DNA of 37,016 bases from CAZRIE01 sp964600075 (GTDB lineage Bacteria > Bacteroidota > Bacteroidia > Flavobacteriales > Flavobacteriaceae). The stretch spans positions 1 through 37,016 of the forward strand of contig CAZRIE010000036.1 of assembly GCA_964600075.1 (NCBI GenBank), in the 5' to 3' direction. The position numbers and the translations under genes are program-made. Under the pieces are notes generated by a model. It searched no databases and was not told the origin of the DNA. It saw only the letters and a program-made list of their open reading frames with translations. This document shows positions 17,247 to 25,210 of this stretch, piece after piece; position 1 is the stretch's first letter, and each line of letters begins with the position of its first letter.

Positions 17247-18176
17247 ATGAAAAAAATATTTCTAACAGTGCTTGTTGTAGCTTTTGCTACCGCATGTCAA
17301 CCAAAAGTTACAGAACGTTATTCAACTACCGGGCCTGAAGTCGACCTCGTAAAATCATTGCTAAACGATTATCAAAAAGGTGATTGGGAAGGCTGGCTGG
17401 GCCATTATGCCGATACCGCGAAATTACATCACAATACCCCGGAAGACATTTCTATGACTGCAAAAGAAATAAACGAGGCTTTAAAAGGATTACTCGCCGC
17501 TACATCTTCTTATAAATTCGATGATGAGAGTAGGTACTATGAAAAAGTCATCGATGATGAAGGATTGACCTGGGTAAACTTCTGGGGAAACTGGAGAGGA
17601 ACTATCGCTGCTACTAATAAGGAATTGGTCATACCAGTACATCTCACTATGAACATTACTGACGGAAAAATACAGGAAGAACATGCCATGTACAATTTGT
17701 CGGAATATACGGCTGAAATGCAAAAAATAGAGGCTGATGCTAGCATGTCCGCAGATGCTAAAGCAATTCAAACGAGTATTAATAATATCACCAAAGCTTG
17801 GAACACCAATAATAAGGATTTGATGTACGCCAATTTGGCTAGTAATGTCGTGAGAACGGCCAACGGTGGTATTATGGTCAAAAATCAATCGGGTTACGGT
17901 GATTTTATGGATATCTACCATAGTGCCTTTCCCGACTTCAAAGTAACCTTGGACAATATTAAAATAGATGGCAGTAACGTTCTAATGAATTGGACCTGCA
18001 CAGGAACAAATACCGGAAATTTTATGGAAAATCCTCCTACCAATAAAAAAATCAAAACACATGGTTTTAGCATTTGGAAATTTGATACCGAAGGTAAAGC
18101 CAGCAGGGAAGATGCCTTTTATGATAATCTTATTGTATACGAACAATTAGGATATACTATGCCTACTCCAAAATAA
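17247..18176 (+). CDS. Lipoprotein with two SnoaL/NTF2-like domains
   Basis: A 309-residue lipoprotein (ATAC lipobox, Cys near residue 17). Two NTF2-fold domains follow one another: the first about 30-155 (LLNDYQKGDWEGWLGHYADTA, WVNFWGNWRG, HLTMNITDGKI) and the second about 170-300 (ITKAWNTNNKDLMYANLAS, AFPDFKVTLDNI, LMNWTCTGTNTG, TEGKASREDAFYD). The second copy is close to the SnoaL ester-cyclase type and resembles the 14279 protein. The first is more divergent. Tandem duplication with specialisation of one copy is inferred. It is anchored in a membrane facing the periplasm or outside, and no enzymatic residue can be named. The gene sits 36 bp behind the cupin gene. Confidence 0.75.
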   Translation: MKKIFLTVLVVAFATACQPKVTERYSTTGPEVDLVKSLLNDYQKGDWEGWLGHYADTAKLHHNTPEDISMTAKEINEALKGLLAATSSYKFDDESRYYEKVIDDEGLTWVNFWGNWRGTIAATNKELVIPVHLTMNITDGKIQEEHAMYNLSEYTAEMQKIEADASMSADAKAIQTSINNITKAWNTNNKDLMYANLASNVVRTANGGIMVKNQSGYGDFMDIYHSAFPDFKVTLDNIKIDGSNVLMNWTCTGTNTGNFMENPPTNKKIKTHGFSIWKFDTEGKASREDAFYDNLIVYEQLGYTMPTPK

Positions 18177-18264
18177 ATCATATCAAACCTTGCAGGCCGG
18201 CATATCTTGATTATTTCGGGGAAAAAAGGATGAACGCCTGTGGGGTTTTTAGAAAGCAAAAAAA

Positions 18265-18646
18265 ATGAAACCTAGTATTGAAAGTATGTATAGCGCCTTT
18301 GATTCAGTTAATATTCCCCACTGTTCTTTCCGCTATAGATAACCATATTTCATGAAATGAAGACGAAGGACGATGGCAACCCTTACAAAGGGCCGGATGC
18401 CGTATTAAACGAGATTTTGACTGGACTTGCTGCCTAGAGGGAATATTTTAAGTCGCCTATATAAAGCTGCACGAGATGGCTGATAATCAAGTATTGGCTA
18501 CCCTGCGGTATCATGGCAAATACCTAAAAACTGGTACTTCAATAGATGCCCAAGCGGCACATCTTTGGACCCTTAAAGAGGGTAAAGTAATCGGCTTTCA
18601 GCAATATGCCAAAACCAAACAATTCGCTGATGCCATGAACAAATAA
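18265..18646 (+). pseudogene. Decayed NTF2/SnoaL-like ketosteroid-isomerase-type gene
   Basis: Read in shifting frames, this stretch spells a small NTF2-like protein: MKPSIESMYSAFDS, then after a shift TVLSAIDNHIS, a TGA where relatives usually have Trp, NE, then DGNPYKGPDAVLNEI, a TAG, and after further shifts AYIKLHEMADNQVLATLRYHG with the C-terminal DAQAAHLWTLKEGKVIGFQQ ending at the TAA at 18644. These are the hallmarks of the roughly 130-residue SnoaL-like/ketosteroid-isomerase-like family, without signal peptide. At least two frameshifts and two nonsense codons make it non-functional. It lies between two intact genes of the block and shows that the block once held another NTF2-type member. 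Confidence 0.8.
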
Positions 18647-18728
18647 TAATTGATTCATAACAAACAAAAATAGTACGGAGAAGCTGAAAACCGATTATAG
18701 TAGGCCTAACAAAATATATAGAATAATC

Positions 18729-18998
18729 ATGAGCAAAACTGTAGTAACACGGCACAAGGTAGGAGATTTTGACACTTGGATCAAAGGCCATCAAGACAGA
18801 CTTGAAATTTTCGGTCCGGCAATGTCAGACCTAAAAACTTTTCAGGATGCAGACGATCCAAATTCGGTGGTTTTGGTTATGGAAATAACAGACATGGACA
18901 AGTTTAAAGCTATTTTAAATGATCCAGCTACCGAATCTCTAAAAAATAAGCATACAGTACTAGAACCAATTACGGTTTCAATGCCAGTTGAACCTTAA
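18729..18998 (+). CDS. Small cytoplasmic dimeric alpha/beta-barrel protein (ABM-like)
   Basis: An 89-residue protein without signal peptide. The pattern VVTRHKVGDFDTWIKGHQDR, then VVLVMEITDMDKFKAIL and a C-terminal beta strand, is that of one ferredoxin-like repeat of the dimeric alpha/beta barrel superfamily, which includes antibiotic-biosynthesis monooxygenases and small uncharacterised relatives. It resembles uncharacterised cyclase/DUF3764-like proteins, but I cannot fix the family. It would dimerise to form one barrel. It follows the SnoaL pseudogene by 82 bp and is the only clearly cytoplasmic barrel protein in the block. Confidence 0.6.
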   Translation: MSKTVVTRHKVGDFDTWIKGHQDRLEIFGPAMSDLKTFQDADDPNSVVLVMEITDMDKFKAILNDPATESLKNKHTVLEPITVSMPVEP

Positions 18999-19182
18999 GC
19001 TTTTGAGCAATTCACTTACATCCTGCATGGTAAAAGCGATTAATGAGCGCTGATAGTTTTATTTCAAAAGCATGGACAGTAGGAGCTGGCTGTTCATTCA
19101 TTTTATTTAGTGATGGTTACAATCGGAAGACTAGCTTGCCTGAACACAGCGTTTAACTAAATCAATTATACCATAACAAAAA

Positions 19183-20061
19183 ATGAAAACAGCACTGATA
19201 ACAGGAACAAGTAAAGGTATCGGCCTTGAAACGGCATTGACCTTTGGGCGCGCCGGCTATAAAGTATTTGCAACCATGCGAAATCCCGAAGGTGCTCAAG
19301 ATTTTAAACAAAAAATTGACGACGAGTCCCTAGATATTACGATTTCTGCGATGAATGTTGATTCAGATGAAGCCGTCAAACAAGCTATCGAAGCTATACT
19401 CGATGAAATTGGCACCCTCGATATACTCGTAAATAATGCAGGCATCGAACGCCATGGTTCTGTCGAAGAATTACCCATATCGGATTTTAAGGCTATTATG
19501 GAGACCAATTATTTTGGGGCGATTCGATGTATAAAAGCCGTATTGCCTCGAATGCGCAAAAACAAAAATGGGTGTATCATCAATGTTGCTTCCGTTGCTG
19601 GTCATATTTCAAGCAGTCCATTGGGGGGGTATGCTGCAAGTAAGTTTGCCCTTGAAGCCCTGAGCGAGGCCCTGGCACAGGAGGTAAAGTCCCTTAATAT
19701 TCGGGTAGCGATTGTAGAGCCAGGAATTATCGCTACTCAAATGGCTAGTGATATAGCTATTGAAGGAAATTCGATATATCCTCATTCTAAGCGATTTGCC
19801 GGTCTGTTTGCCGCCTCCCTTCAAACGCCCACACATCCATCGATGGTTGCGGACAAAATTTTGGAAATCGAAGACAGCGGAACTTGGCAATTAAGGCACC
19901 CTGTTGGGCCTGATGCACAGCCCTTTTTGGAATGGCGGGCATCTATGACCGATGAGGAATGGGTGGATTGGAATGCGGCAAATGATTCTGATTGGTATGA
20001 GGCGGTTGAAAATACATTTGGTTTGAATGCCAGAAAGGAAGAACAACCTACAAAACAATAA
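19183..20061 (+). CDS. SDR family oxidoreductase
   Basis: A 292-residue classical short-chain dehydrogenase. Visible elements: the TGTSKGIG cofactor loop (7-14), NNAG (84-87), and the catalytic Ser137 (INVASVAG), Tyr150 and Lys154 (YAASK). An arginine after strand 2 (TMRNPEG) would favour NADP(H). The SDR probably reduces or oxidises an alcohol/ketone on a small molecule; the substrate is not readable. The extra C-terminal 30 residues (EEWVDWNAANDSDWYE) are acidic and tryptophan-rich. The first O-methyltransferase starts 2 bp after its stop codon, indicating a tightly coupled operon of SDR and two methyltransferases. The 184-bp gap upstream may hold a promoter. Confidence 0.88.
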   Translation: MKTALITGTSKGIGLETALTFGRAGYKVFATMRNPEGAQDFKQKIDDESLDITISAMNVDSDEAVKQAIEAILDEIGTLDILVNNAGIERHGSVEELPISDFKAIMETNYFGAIRCIKAVLPRMRKNKNGCIINVASVAGHISSSPLGGYAASKFALEALSEALAQEVKSLNIRVAIVEPGIIATQMASDIAIEGNSIYPHSKRFAGLFAASLQTPTHPSMVADKILEIEDSGTWQLRHPVGPDAQPFLEWRASMTDEEWVDWNAANDSDWYEAVENTFGLNARKEEQPTKQ

Positions 20062-20063
20062 GC

Positions 20064-21101
20064 ATGGAAAACACAACAAAAAATCACGTAGATCCCTCAA
20101 AAATTATGCAGGTGGGCATGGGGTTTTGGGCATCAAAGACTTTGTTGACAGCAGTCAACATGGAACTTTTTAGCATCCTTGCCAAAAGAGAACTATCTGG
20201 AAAGGAAATTCAAAGCAAACTTGGGCTACATAATCGTAATCTCTATGACTTCTTGGATGCCCTGGTAGCTTTGGGGTTCCTAAAAAGGACAGGATTAAAA
20301 GAGACTAGTATTTACAAAAACGCGGAGGATACCGATCTGTTTCTTGACAAGAACAAGCCAAGCTATATGGGCGGAATCTTGGAAATGGCTAACAACCGCA
20401 CTTACCCTTTTTGGAATGACCTGGAGACAGGCCTAAAAACAGGCTCGCCACAAAATGAGGTCAAAAACAATAACGACAACCCTTTTGACGCCATCTATGC
20501 CGACCCAGAAAGGTTAAGAGAATTCATTAGAGCCATGACCGGCGTACAAATGGGAAATTTTATAGCCTTTGCAAAACAATTCGATTTTTCAAACTTTAAA
20601 ATGCTCTGCGATATTGGAGGTTCAAGCGGTGCCCTTTCGGCTCAAGTGACCCTGAACAACGCGCACATGAAATGCACCTCCTTGGACCTACCTTCCGTGT
20701 CGCCCATCGCCCAAGAAAATTTGGACGCCATGGGGCTGGGCGATAAAGTAAATGTGGTTTCTGGAGACTTTTTTACCGATAAATTTCCGAAAGCCGATAT
20801 CATCACAATGGGAAATATTCTTCATGATTGGGGTAAGGCGGACAAAAAGATGCTGATCAAAAAGGCCTTTGAGGCATTGCCTATGGGAGGCGCCCTTGTG
20901 GTTATTGAAAATATTATCGATGACAACCGCAGTGAAAACGCGTTTGGATTGTTGATGTCTTTGAACATGCTGATTGAAACTCTTGGAGGTTATGATTTTA
21001 CAGCAGCAGATTTTAGCGAAATCGCTAAAGAAGTCGGTTTTACACAAATATCCGTAATGCCGCTTACCGGCCCCACAAGTGCGGCCATCGCGATAAAATA
21101 A
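20064..21101 (+). CDS. SAM-dependent O-methyltransferase with dimerisation domain (1)
   Basis: A 345-residue small-molecule O-methyltransferase of the hydroxyneurosporene/acetylserotonin (Methyltransf_2) type. An N-terminal winged-helix dimerisation domain (about 12-100, LSGKEIQSKLGLHNRNLYDFL) precedes the Rossmann domain with SAM motif LCDIGGSSGALS (181-192), acidic SLDLPSV, GDFF near 235, and the catalytic histidine H254 in NILHDWG. All key elements are intact. Members methylate phenolic or enolic hydroxyls of aromatic compounds, including polyketides. It is 2 bp behind the SDR gene and 24 bp ahead of a second related methyltransferase; the pair probably acts successively or as a heterodimer on one molecule (inference). 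Confidence 0.9.
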   Translation: MENTTKNHVDPSKIMQVGMGFWASKTLLTAVNMELFSILAKRELSGKEIQSKLGLHNRNLYDFLDALVALGFLKRTGLKETSIYKNAEDTDLFLDKNKPSYMGGILEMANNRTYPFWNDLETGLKTGSPQNEVKNNNDNPFDAIYADPERLREFIRAMTGVQMGNFIAFAKQFDFSNFKMLCDIGGSSGALSAQVTLNNAHMKCTSLDLPSVSPIAQENLDAMGLGDKVNVVSGDFFTDKFPKADIITMGNILHDWGKADKKMLIKKAFEALPMGGALVVIENIIDDNRSENAFGLLMSLNMLIETLGGYDFTAADFSEIAKEVGFTQISVMPLTGPTSAAIAIK

Positions 21102-21125
21102 TTGACAACCAAAAGAAATAATATC

Positions 21126-22133
21126 ATGGAAAACAATCTACCGCCCAATTTAGCCATTACCCAAATGATTTTTGGATTCGTCACGGCGAAGGCAATACAC
21201 GTTGCCGCTAAACTCAACATTGCAGATCTGATTGCTTCAAATGGGCCTATGAGTGCCTCTCAATTGTCAAAAAAGACAATGTGTGATGCAGAGGCGGTTT
21301 ACAGAGTCCTGCGTGCTCTGGCCAGTAATGGCATTTTCATTGAAAATGAAGACGGCCGTTTCTCATTAACCCCGATGGCAGAATGCCTTCAAGAAAATCA
21401 TCAAGACAGCATGAAGGCCATGGCAATAGCTGCAGGAGGACTTTTTTACAAGGCGTTTAATGAACTTGTCTTCACTGTTCAAACTGGAGAGCCCGGTTTT
21501 GATAAAGCCATTGGCATGGGGCCTTTCGCATATTTGAGCAATAATCCGGAAGAAGGAAAAACTTTTGATCGTGCCATGACCAATTTCCATGGCGGTGAAA
21601 CTCAACCCATGATCGATAATTATGATTTTTCGGTTTTTGATACTGTGGTCGATGTGGGAGGAGGAAATGGGGATGTTCTTTCCTCGTTACTTGAGCAAAA
21701 TCCAAAAGTAAAAGGGATATTGTTCGATATGGAGGAGGTAATTGCAAGAGCCAAATCAAATATAGCAAATAAAGGCTTAAGCAACCGCTGCCAATTGCAG
21801 GGGGGCGATTTTTTTACATCGGTACCTCAGGGCGACAGTTATATTTTGAGGCATATTGCACATGATTGGAGCGATGAAGATGCCGTGAAAATTCTAATCA
21901 ATTGTAGAAAGGCCCTGAATCCTAATGGCAAGATATTGGTAGTAGAGGCGGTTATTCCCAAAGGGAATGACCCACATCCTTTTAAATGGTTAGACCTTAC
22001 GATGCTTATGATCGGGGGCAAAGAACGGACCAAAGAACAATTTGAAGCGATTTTTACGCAAGCTGGACTGAAATTGACCCGGATTATACCGGTAACACCA
22101 GCCATCAGTATTGTTGAAGGAGAGCCCAACTAA
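21126..22133 (+). CDS. SAM-dependent O-methyltransferase with dimerisation domain (2)
   Basis: A 335-residue O-methyltransferase of the same type as its upstream neighbour. The winged-helix dimerisation domain covers about 8-95 (VAAKLNIADLIASNGPMSASQL), SAM motif VVDVGGGNGD is at 174-183, FDMEEV near 200, GGDFF near 227, and the catalytic histidine H246 lies in IAHDWSDEDA. I chose ATG at 21126 (MENNLPPN): a longer frame to TTG at 21102 adds eight residues not expected in the family and would begin directly after the previous stop. Sequence divergence from the first enzyme suggests different acceptors or positions rather than a recent copy. Confidence 0.9.
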   Translation: MENNLPPNLAITQMIFGFVTAKAIHVAAKLNIADLIASNGPMSASQLSKKTMCDAEAVYRVLRALASNGIFIENEDGRFSLTPMAECLQENHQDSMKAMAIAAGGLFYKAFNELVFTVQTGEPGFDKAIGMGPFAYLSNNPEEGKTFDRAMTNFHGGETQPMIDNYDFSVFDTVVDVGGGNGDVLSSLLEQNPKVKGILFDMEEVIARAKSNIANKGLSNRCQLQGGDFFTSVPQGDSYILRHIAHDWSDEDAVKILINCRKALNPNGKILVVEAVIPKGNDPHPFKWLDLTMLMIGGKERTKEQFEAIFTQAGLKLTRIIPVTPAISIVEGEPN

Positions 22134-22218
22134 CGGGTATATTTTAAACAACCAACGCATAATCACCTACTGCCACAGCAGCCAAACAATTATATTAACC
22201 AATAAATATATAGAACCA

Positions 22219-22983
22219 ATGAAAAAGTTATTGTACACCATGTTATTACTGCCATTAGTGATAATGGCCCAGGAAGCTCAAGAATACATGATATTCGAGA
22301 ATGCCATGCTTACCGCGCACCCCGCAAAGATCACCGAATTTGAGAATGGTTTGGCAGCCCATAACAAGAAATACCATGCCGAAGGAGTTTTCGCCTCCCG
22401 GGTGTATTGGATCACCAACGGCGACAATTCGGGCAAGTACGTTTTGGCCACCGGCCCATTACCTTGGAGTGCTATTGACTCCAGAACCGATCAGACGGAA
22501 CATGCTGAAGATTTCAATACCAATGTTGCCCCCTACTCTATGGCAGATTGGAACCAGACCTATTGGAAATTCGAAGCAGCCTTATCCAATTTCCCAAAAG
22601 ACTTTACGCTCAGGGCCATGCATTTGAATATGTTCGATATTTCTCGTTTTCAAGGTAAGAAAGCCATGGACTTAATGGAAGATATCAAAAAAGTGATGGT
22701 CGAGAAATTTCCTGAAGATGCTTACGGCATATATACAAACGAAATGCCAAGCACCAAAGAAGGTAGGGATATGGTCTTTATTTCTTTCTTCGAGAAATCG
22801 GCCTGGATGGGCGAGGATAATGAATTCGAAAAAAAATATGACGAAGTTCATGGCGCGGGAGGTTTCGCCGCCTTCTTAAAGGAATGGGGAGAAGTCACTA
22901 ATGGTGGCGAACAGGAAGTATGGCTCTATCGAGATGATTTAAGCGGTAATAGTGGAGAAATAAAAGTAGAAACCCGACAATAA
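22219..22983 (+). CDS. Secreted two-repeat dimeric alpha/beta-barrel-like protein (unknown function)
   Basis: A 254-residue exported protein from ATG 22219; the frame is open further upstream to 22111, but only the 22219 start gives a clean signal peptide (LLLPLVIMA/QE). Two repeats begin YMIFENAMLTAHPAKITEFEN (about 23) and AMHLNMFDISRFQGKKAMDLM (about 133); the first half holds a tryptophan cluster (WSAID, MADWNQTYWKFE). The layout parallels the 14844 and 15848 proteins. No catalytic signature was identified and no named family is recognised. It is followed after 37 bp by a single-repeat secreted relative, and both lie before the terminator that closes the block. Confidence 0.6.
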   Translation: MKKLLYTMLLLPLVIMAQEAQEYMIFENAMLTAHPAKITEFENGLAAHNKKYHAEGVFASRVYWITNGDNSGKYVLATGPLPWSAIDSRTDQTEHAEDFNTNVAPYSMADWNQTYWKFEAALSNFPKDFTLRAMHLNMFDISRFQGKKAMDLMEDIKKVMVEKFPEDAYGIYTNEMPSTKEGRDMVFISFFEKSAWMGEDNEFEKKYDEVHGAGGFAAFLKEWGEVTNGGEQEVWLYRDDLSGNSGEIKVETRQ

Positions 22984-23020
22984 TTCAACAACTTTAATTT
23001 TCATCTTAAACAGATAACTT

Positions 23021-23455
23021 ATGAAATCTATTAAAATTTGTAGTTTGGGCCTTATCCTGCTCATTGGAATGCAACGGGTAGTTGCCCAAGAGACGACCGC
23101 AAAAAAATATGATAACCCGCAATGGTATAACATTGTGCATGTAGATTATCTTCCTGGAAAATACAACAAAGCAAGGAAGGTTATTAGCGATTATCATAAA
23201 AAGGCCAGTGTTAAGGCAGGTACCCCAGGACCAGTTATGACCTTAGAGATGAACTCAGGTTCTTATGACATCATGGCTGTATGGCATATGAAAGATGGTA
23301 TTGAAAGCCTCAACTGGGAAACCAGTCCGGACAATATCAAATGGAGAAAGGCCATGAATGAAATTGCTGGTAGCGCGGAAAAGGCAACTGAAGTTATCAA
23401 GGAATATCAATCTTATATCGCATCCAGTAGCACCAGTATTGCACGATTGGAATAA
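23021..23455 (+). CDS. Small secreted dimeric alpha/beta-barrel-like protein
   Basis: A 144-residue exported protein; the signal peptide ends VVA/QE. The mature part (about 120 residues) shows one ferredoxin-like unit, YNIVHVDYLPGKYNKARKVI then YDIMAVWHMKDGIESLNW, as in single-repeat dimeric alpha/beta barrels. A similar cytoplasmic single unit is encoded at 18729. No active site is visible. It is the last gene of the block; an intrinsic terminator begins about 80 bp after its stop codon. Confidence 0.6.
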   Translation: MKSIKICSLGLILLIGMQRVVAQETTAKKYDNPQWYNIVHVDYLPGKYNKARKVISDYHKKASVKAGTPGPVMTLEMNSGSYDIMAVWHMKDGIESLNWETSPDNIKWRKAMNEIAGSAEKATEVIKEYQSYIASSSTSIARLE

Positions 23456-23536
23456 ATCTAGCCCTCTTGCTATCGGCGGTGCATAAGCAAATTTGGGTTT
23501 TCTGATGTAAAAAAATCCGTAAACTTAACAATGACC

Positions 23537-23570
23537 GCAAGACCTGGGAGCTACTTTCAGGTCTTGCTTT
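23537..23570 (+). terminator. Rho-independent terminator closing the secreted-protein block
   Basis: A perfect 10-bp stem GCAAGACCTG (23537-23546) with CAGGTCTTGC (23558-23567), 11-nt loop, followed by TTTGTTT. It lies 82 bp after the last gene of the block and before the DUF418 gene. Confidence 0.85.
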
Positions 23571-23763
23571 GTTTAATCTGAAAACCAAAAGATTGTTTTG
23601 AAATATGTGATTAGAATTTTTATAGGTGATTTTTAGTGCAAAATGAGGCGATATTTTTAAACATAGCCATAGCTACCGTTCAAAATTTCAACAAAATAGT
23701 GCGAAAAAAGGAGCATAAAAAATAATCAATGTATTTGAAAACAGTCTCTAAAAACATTCACCA
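23571..23763. other. AT-rich leader upstream of DUF418 gene
   Basis: The 308-bp gap 23456-23763 holds the terminator and then this AT-rich stretch. It should contain the DUF418 promoter, but only a partial -7 match (TGTATTTG near 23731) was seen. No coding remnant was recognised. Confidence 0.35.
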
Positions 23764-25086
23764 ATGGCCAACGACAACCAAATACAATTTAAACCAATTC
23801 GGCAAAAGGCCCGTATCAATTCATTGGATGTAATTCGAGGCATTGCAGTGTTGGGCATATTACTAATGAACATCAATGGAATGGGGTTGCCTTTCGCCTA
23901 CCTTGACCCGACTATTGCTGGAGGTTCAGATGGTCAGAATCTTGGCGTTTGGATTACCAACAACATGCTTTTTGAAGGTACGATGAGAGGCCTGTTCACT
24001 CTATTATTCGGGGCAGGTATTATTCTACTCACTTCACGTCTTGAAAGAAACGGTGCAGGAATCAAAACAGCCGATATCTATTACCGAAGAATACTTTGGT
24101 TATTGCTTTTTGGTTTGTTTCATGCTTATATCCTGTTATGGCATGGAGAGATTCTCTATCCGTATGCCCTATTTGGACTCATGTTATTTCCCTTCAGAAA
24201 TTCAAGCGTCAAAACACTTTTGGTTTGTGGTGTGGCATTGACCTGTATCGGCATTGTTTGGGATGTTTCCGATTACACGAGTTCTTTAGAAACCCGAAAA
24301 GAAGGTATAGCCGCCGCCTTACTAAAAAAACAAGGCGATTCACTTTCCAAAGAACAACAGGCGGCATTTGATGCCTGGGAAAAGATACATAAGAAAAAAA
24401 CACCCGAAGAAGTCAAGGAACAAATTGAAAAAATGCATGAAGGGTATTGGTCGGTTTTAAAAACCAATGCTAAAGAAAACGTATTCATGCAAACACATTT
24501 TACCTATCGCTATGGGCCTTGGGATATCCTAAGTTTTATGCTCATCGGAATGGCGTTTTTTAAGTTGCGTATTTTTCATGGCGAGAAAACCAATCTTTTT
24601 TACCTCACCATGATGATGACGGGGTATTTAATCGGCTTATCAATAAATTACTACGAAATCTGCTTGGAAGTACATTCAAATTTTGAGGTGATGGCCCAAT
24701 CAAAAGCGGGTCAGACCTATCAGGTTGGTAGACTTTTCACCACTTTGGGTCATGTAGGCCTGTTTATGCTTTTTATAAAATCTGGGGTTTTAAAATTCCT
24801 GCAAGATGCCTTGGCCGCTGTAGGCAAAATGGCCCTGACCAATTACTTGATGCATAGTATCATTGCCGCTTTCCTGTTTTTCGGTTTTGGGTTTTCATTG
24901 TATGGCCAGTTAGAACGGCATGAACTCTATTATGTGGTCGGCGGAATTTGGGTGCTACAATTGATCTATAGCCCCATATGGTTCAAATACTTCCAATATG
25001 GCCCAGCGGAGTGGTTATGGCGTTCATTGACCTATAAACAAAAACAACCCTTTTTAATCAAACCAAAAACTGAAGAGGCTATATGA
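23764..25086 (+). CDS. DUF418 family integral membrane protein
   Basis: A 440-residue polytopic membrane protein. The N-terminus has the family signature RINSLDVIRGIAVLGILLMNI followed by FEGTMRGLFTLLFGAGI, several further hydrophobic helices, a long soluble insert (about 185-235, charged, KKTPEEVKEQIEKMHEG) and the C-terminal DUF418 hallmark FQYGPAEWLWRSLTY. Relatives include YeiB and distant acyltransferase-like membrane proteins with a conserved LDVIRG motif. Transport or acyl-transfer has been suggested for the family, but no activity is established. It is monocistronic as far as can be seen, with a terminator upstream and a promoter-driven remnant downstream. Confidence 0.88.
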   Translation: MANDNQIQFKPIRQKARINSLDVIRGIAVLGILLMNINGMGLPFAYLDPTIAGGSDGQNLGVWITNNMLFEGTMRGLFTLLFGAGIILLTSRLERNGAGIKTADIYYRRILWLLLFGLFHAYILLWHGEILYPYALFGLMLFPFRNSSVKTLLVCGVALTCIGIVWDVSDYTSSLETRKEGIAAALLKKQGDSLSKEQQAAFDAWEKIHKKKTPEEVKEQIEKMHEGYWSVLKTNAKENVFMQTHFTYRYGPWDILSFMLIGMAFFKLRIFHGEKTNLFYLTMMMTGYLIGLSINYYEICLEVHSNFEVMAQSKAGQTYQVGRLFTTLGHVGLFMLFIKSGVLKFLQDALAAVGKMALTNYLMHSIIAAFLFFGFGFSLYGQLERHELYYVVGGIWVLQLIYSPIWFKYFQYGPAEWLWRSLTYKQKQPFLIKPKTEEAI

Positions 25087-25159
25087 TGTTATACCCCTAG
25101 AACGTCATAATTATAAAAAAATAGTTATGGTATTTCGTTTGCTTTACCAACATAACGTA

Positions 25160-25189
25160 TTGATAATGAGCATTTATTGATTAAATTTA
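25160..25189 (+). promoter_or_regulatory. Putative Bacteroidota promoter TTG-N19-TAAATTTA
   Basis: TTG at 25160-25162, exactly 19 nt, then TAAATTTA at 25182-25189, which differs from TAnnTTTG only in the last base. It lies 21 bp before the ATG at 25211, a start that now opens only a gene remnant. A closely similar module precedes the gene at 27345. Confidence 0.65.
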
Positions 25190-25210
25190 GAAATACCAAA
25201 CCAGCCAAGT

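Noticed and set aside
19067..19095. Weak hairpin TGGACAG/CTGTTCA as terminator before the SDR gene
   Set aside because: A 7-bp stem with one wobble, a 10-nt loop and no clean T-run; not enough for a call.
21102..21125. TTG start for the second methyltransferase
   Set aside because: It adds eight residues directly after the previous stop; ATG at 21126 fits the family.
22111..22218. 36-residue N-terminal extension of the secreted barrel protein
   Set aside because: It would bury a good signal peptide starting at 22219 and overlaps the methyltransferase stop; the shorter start is better.
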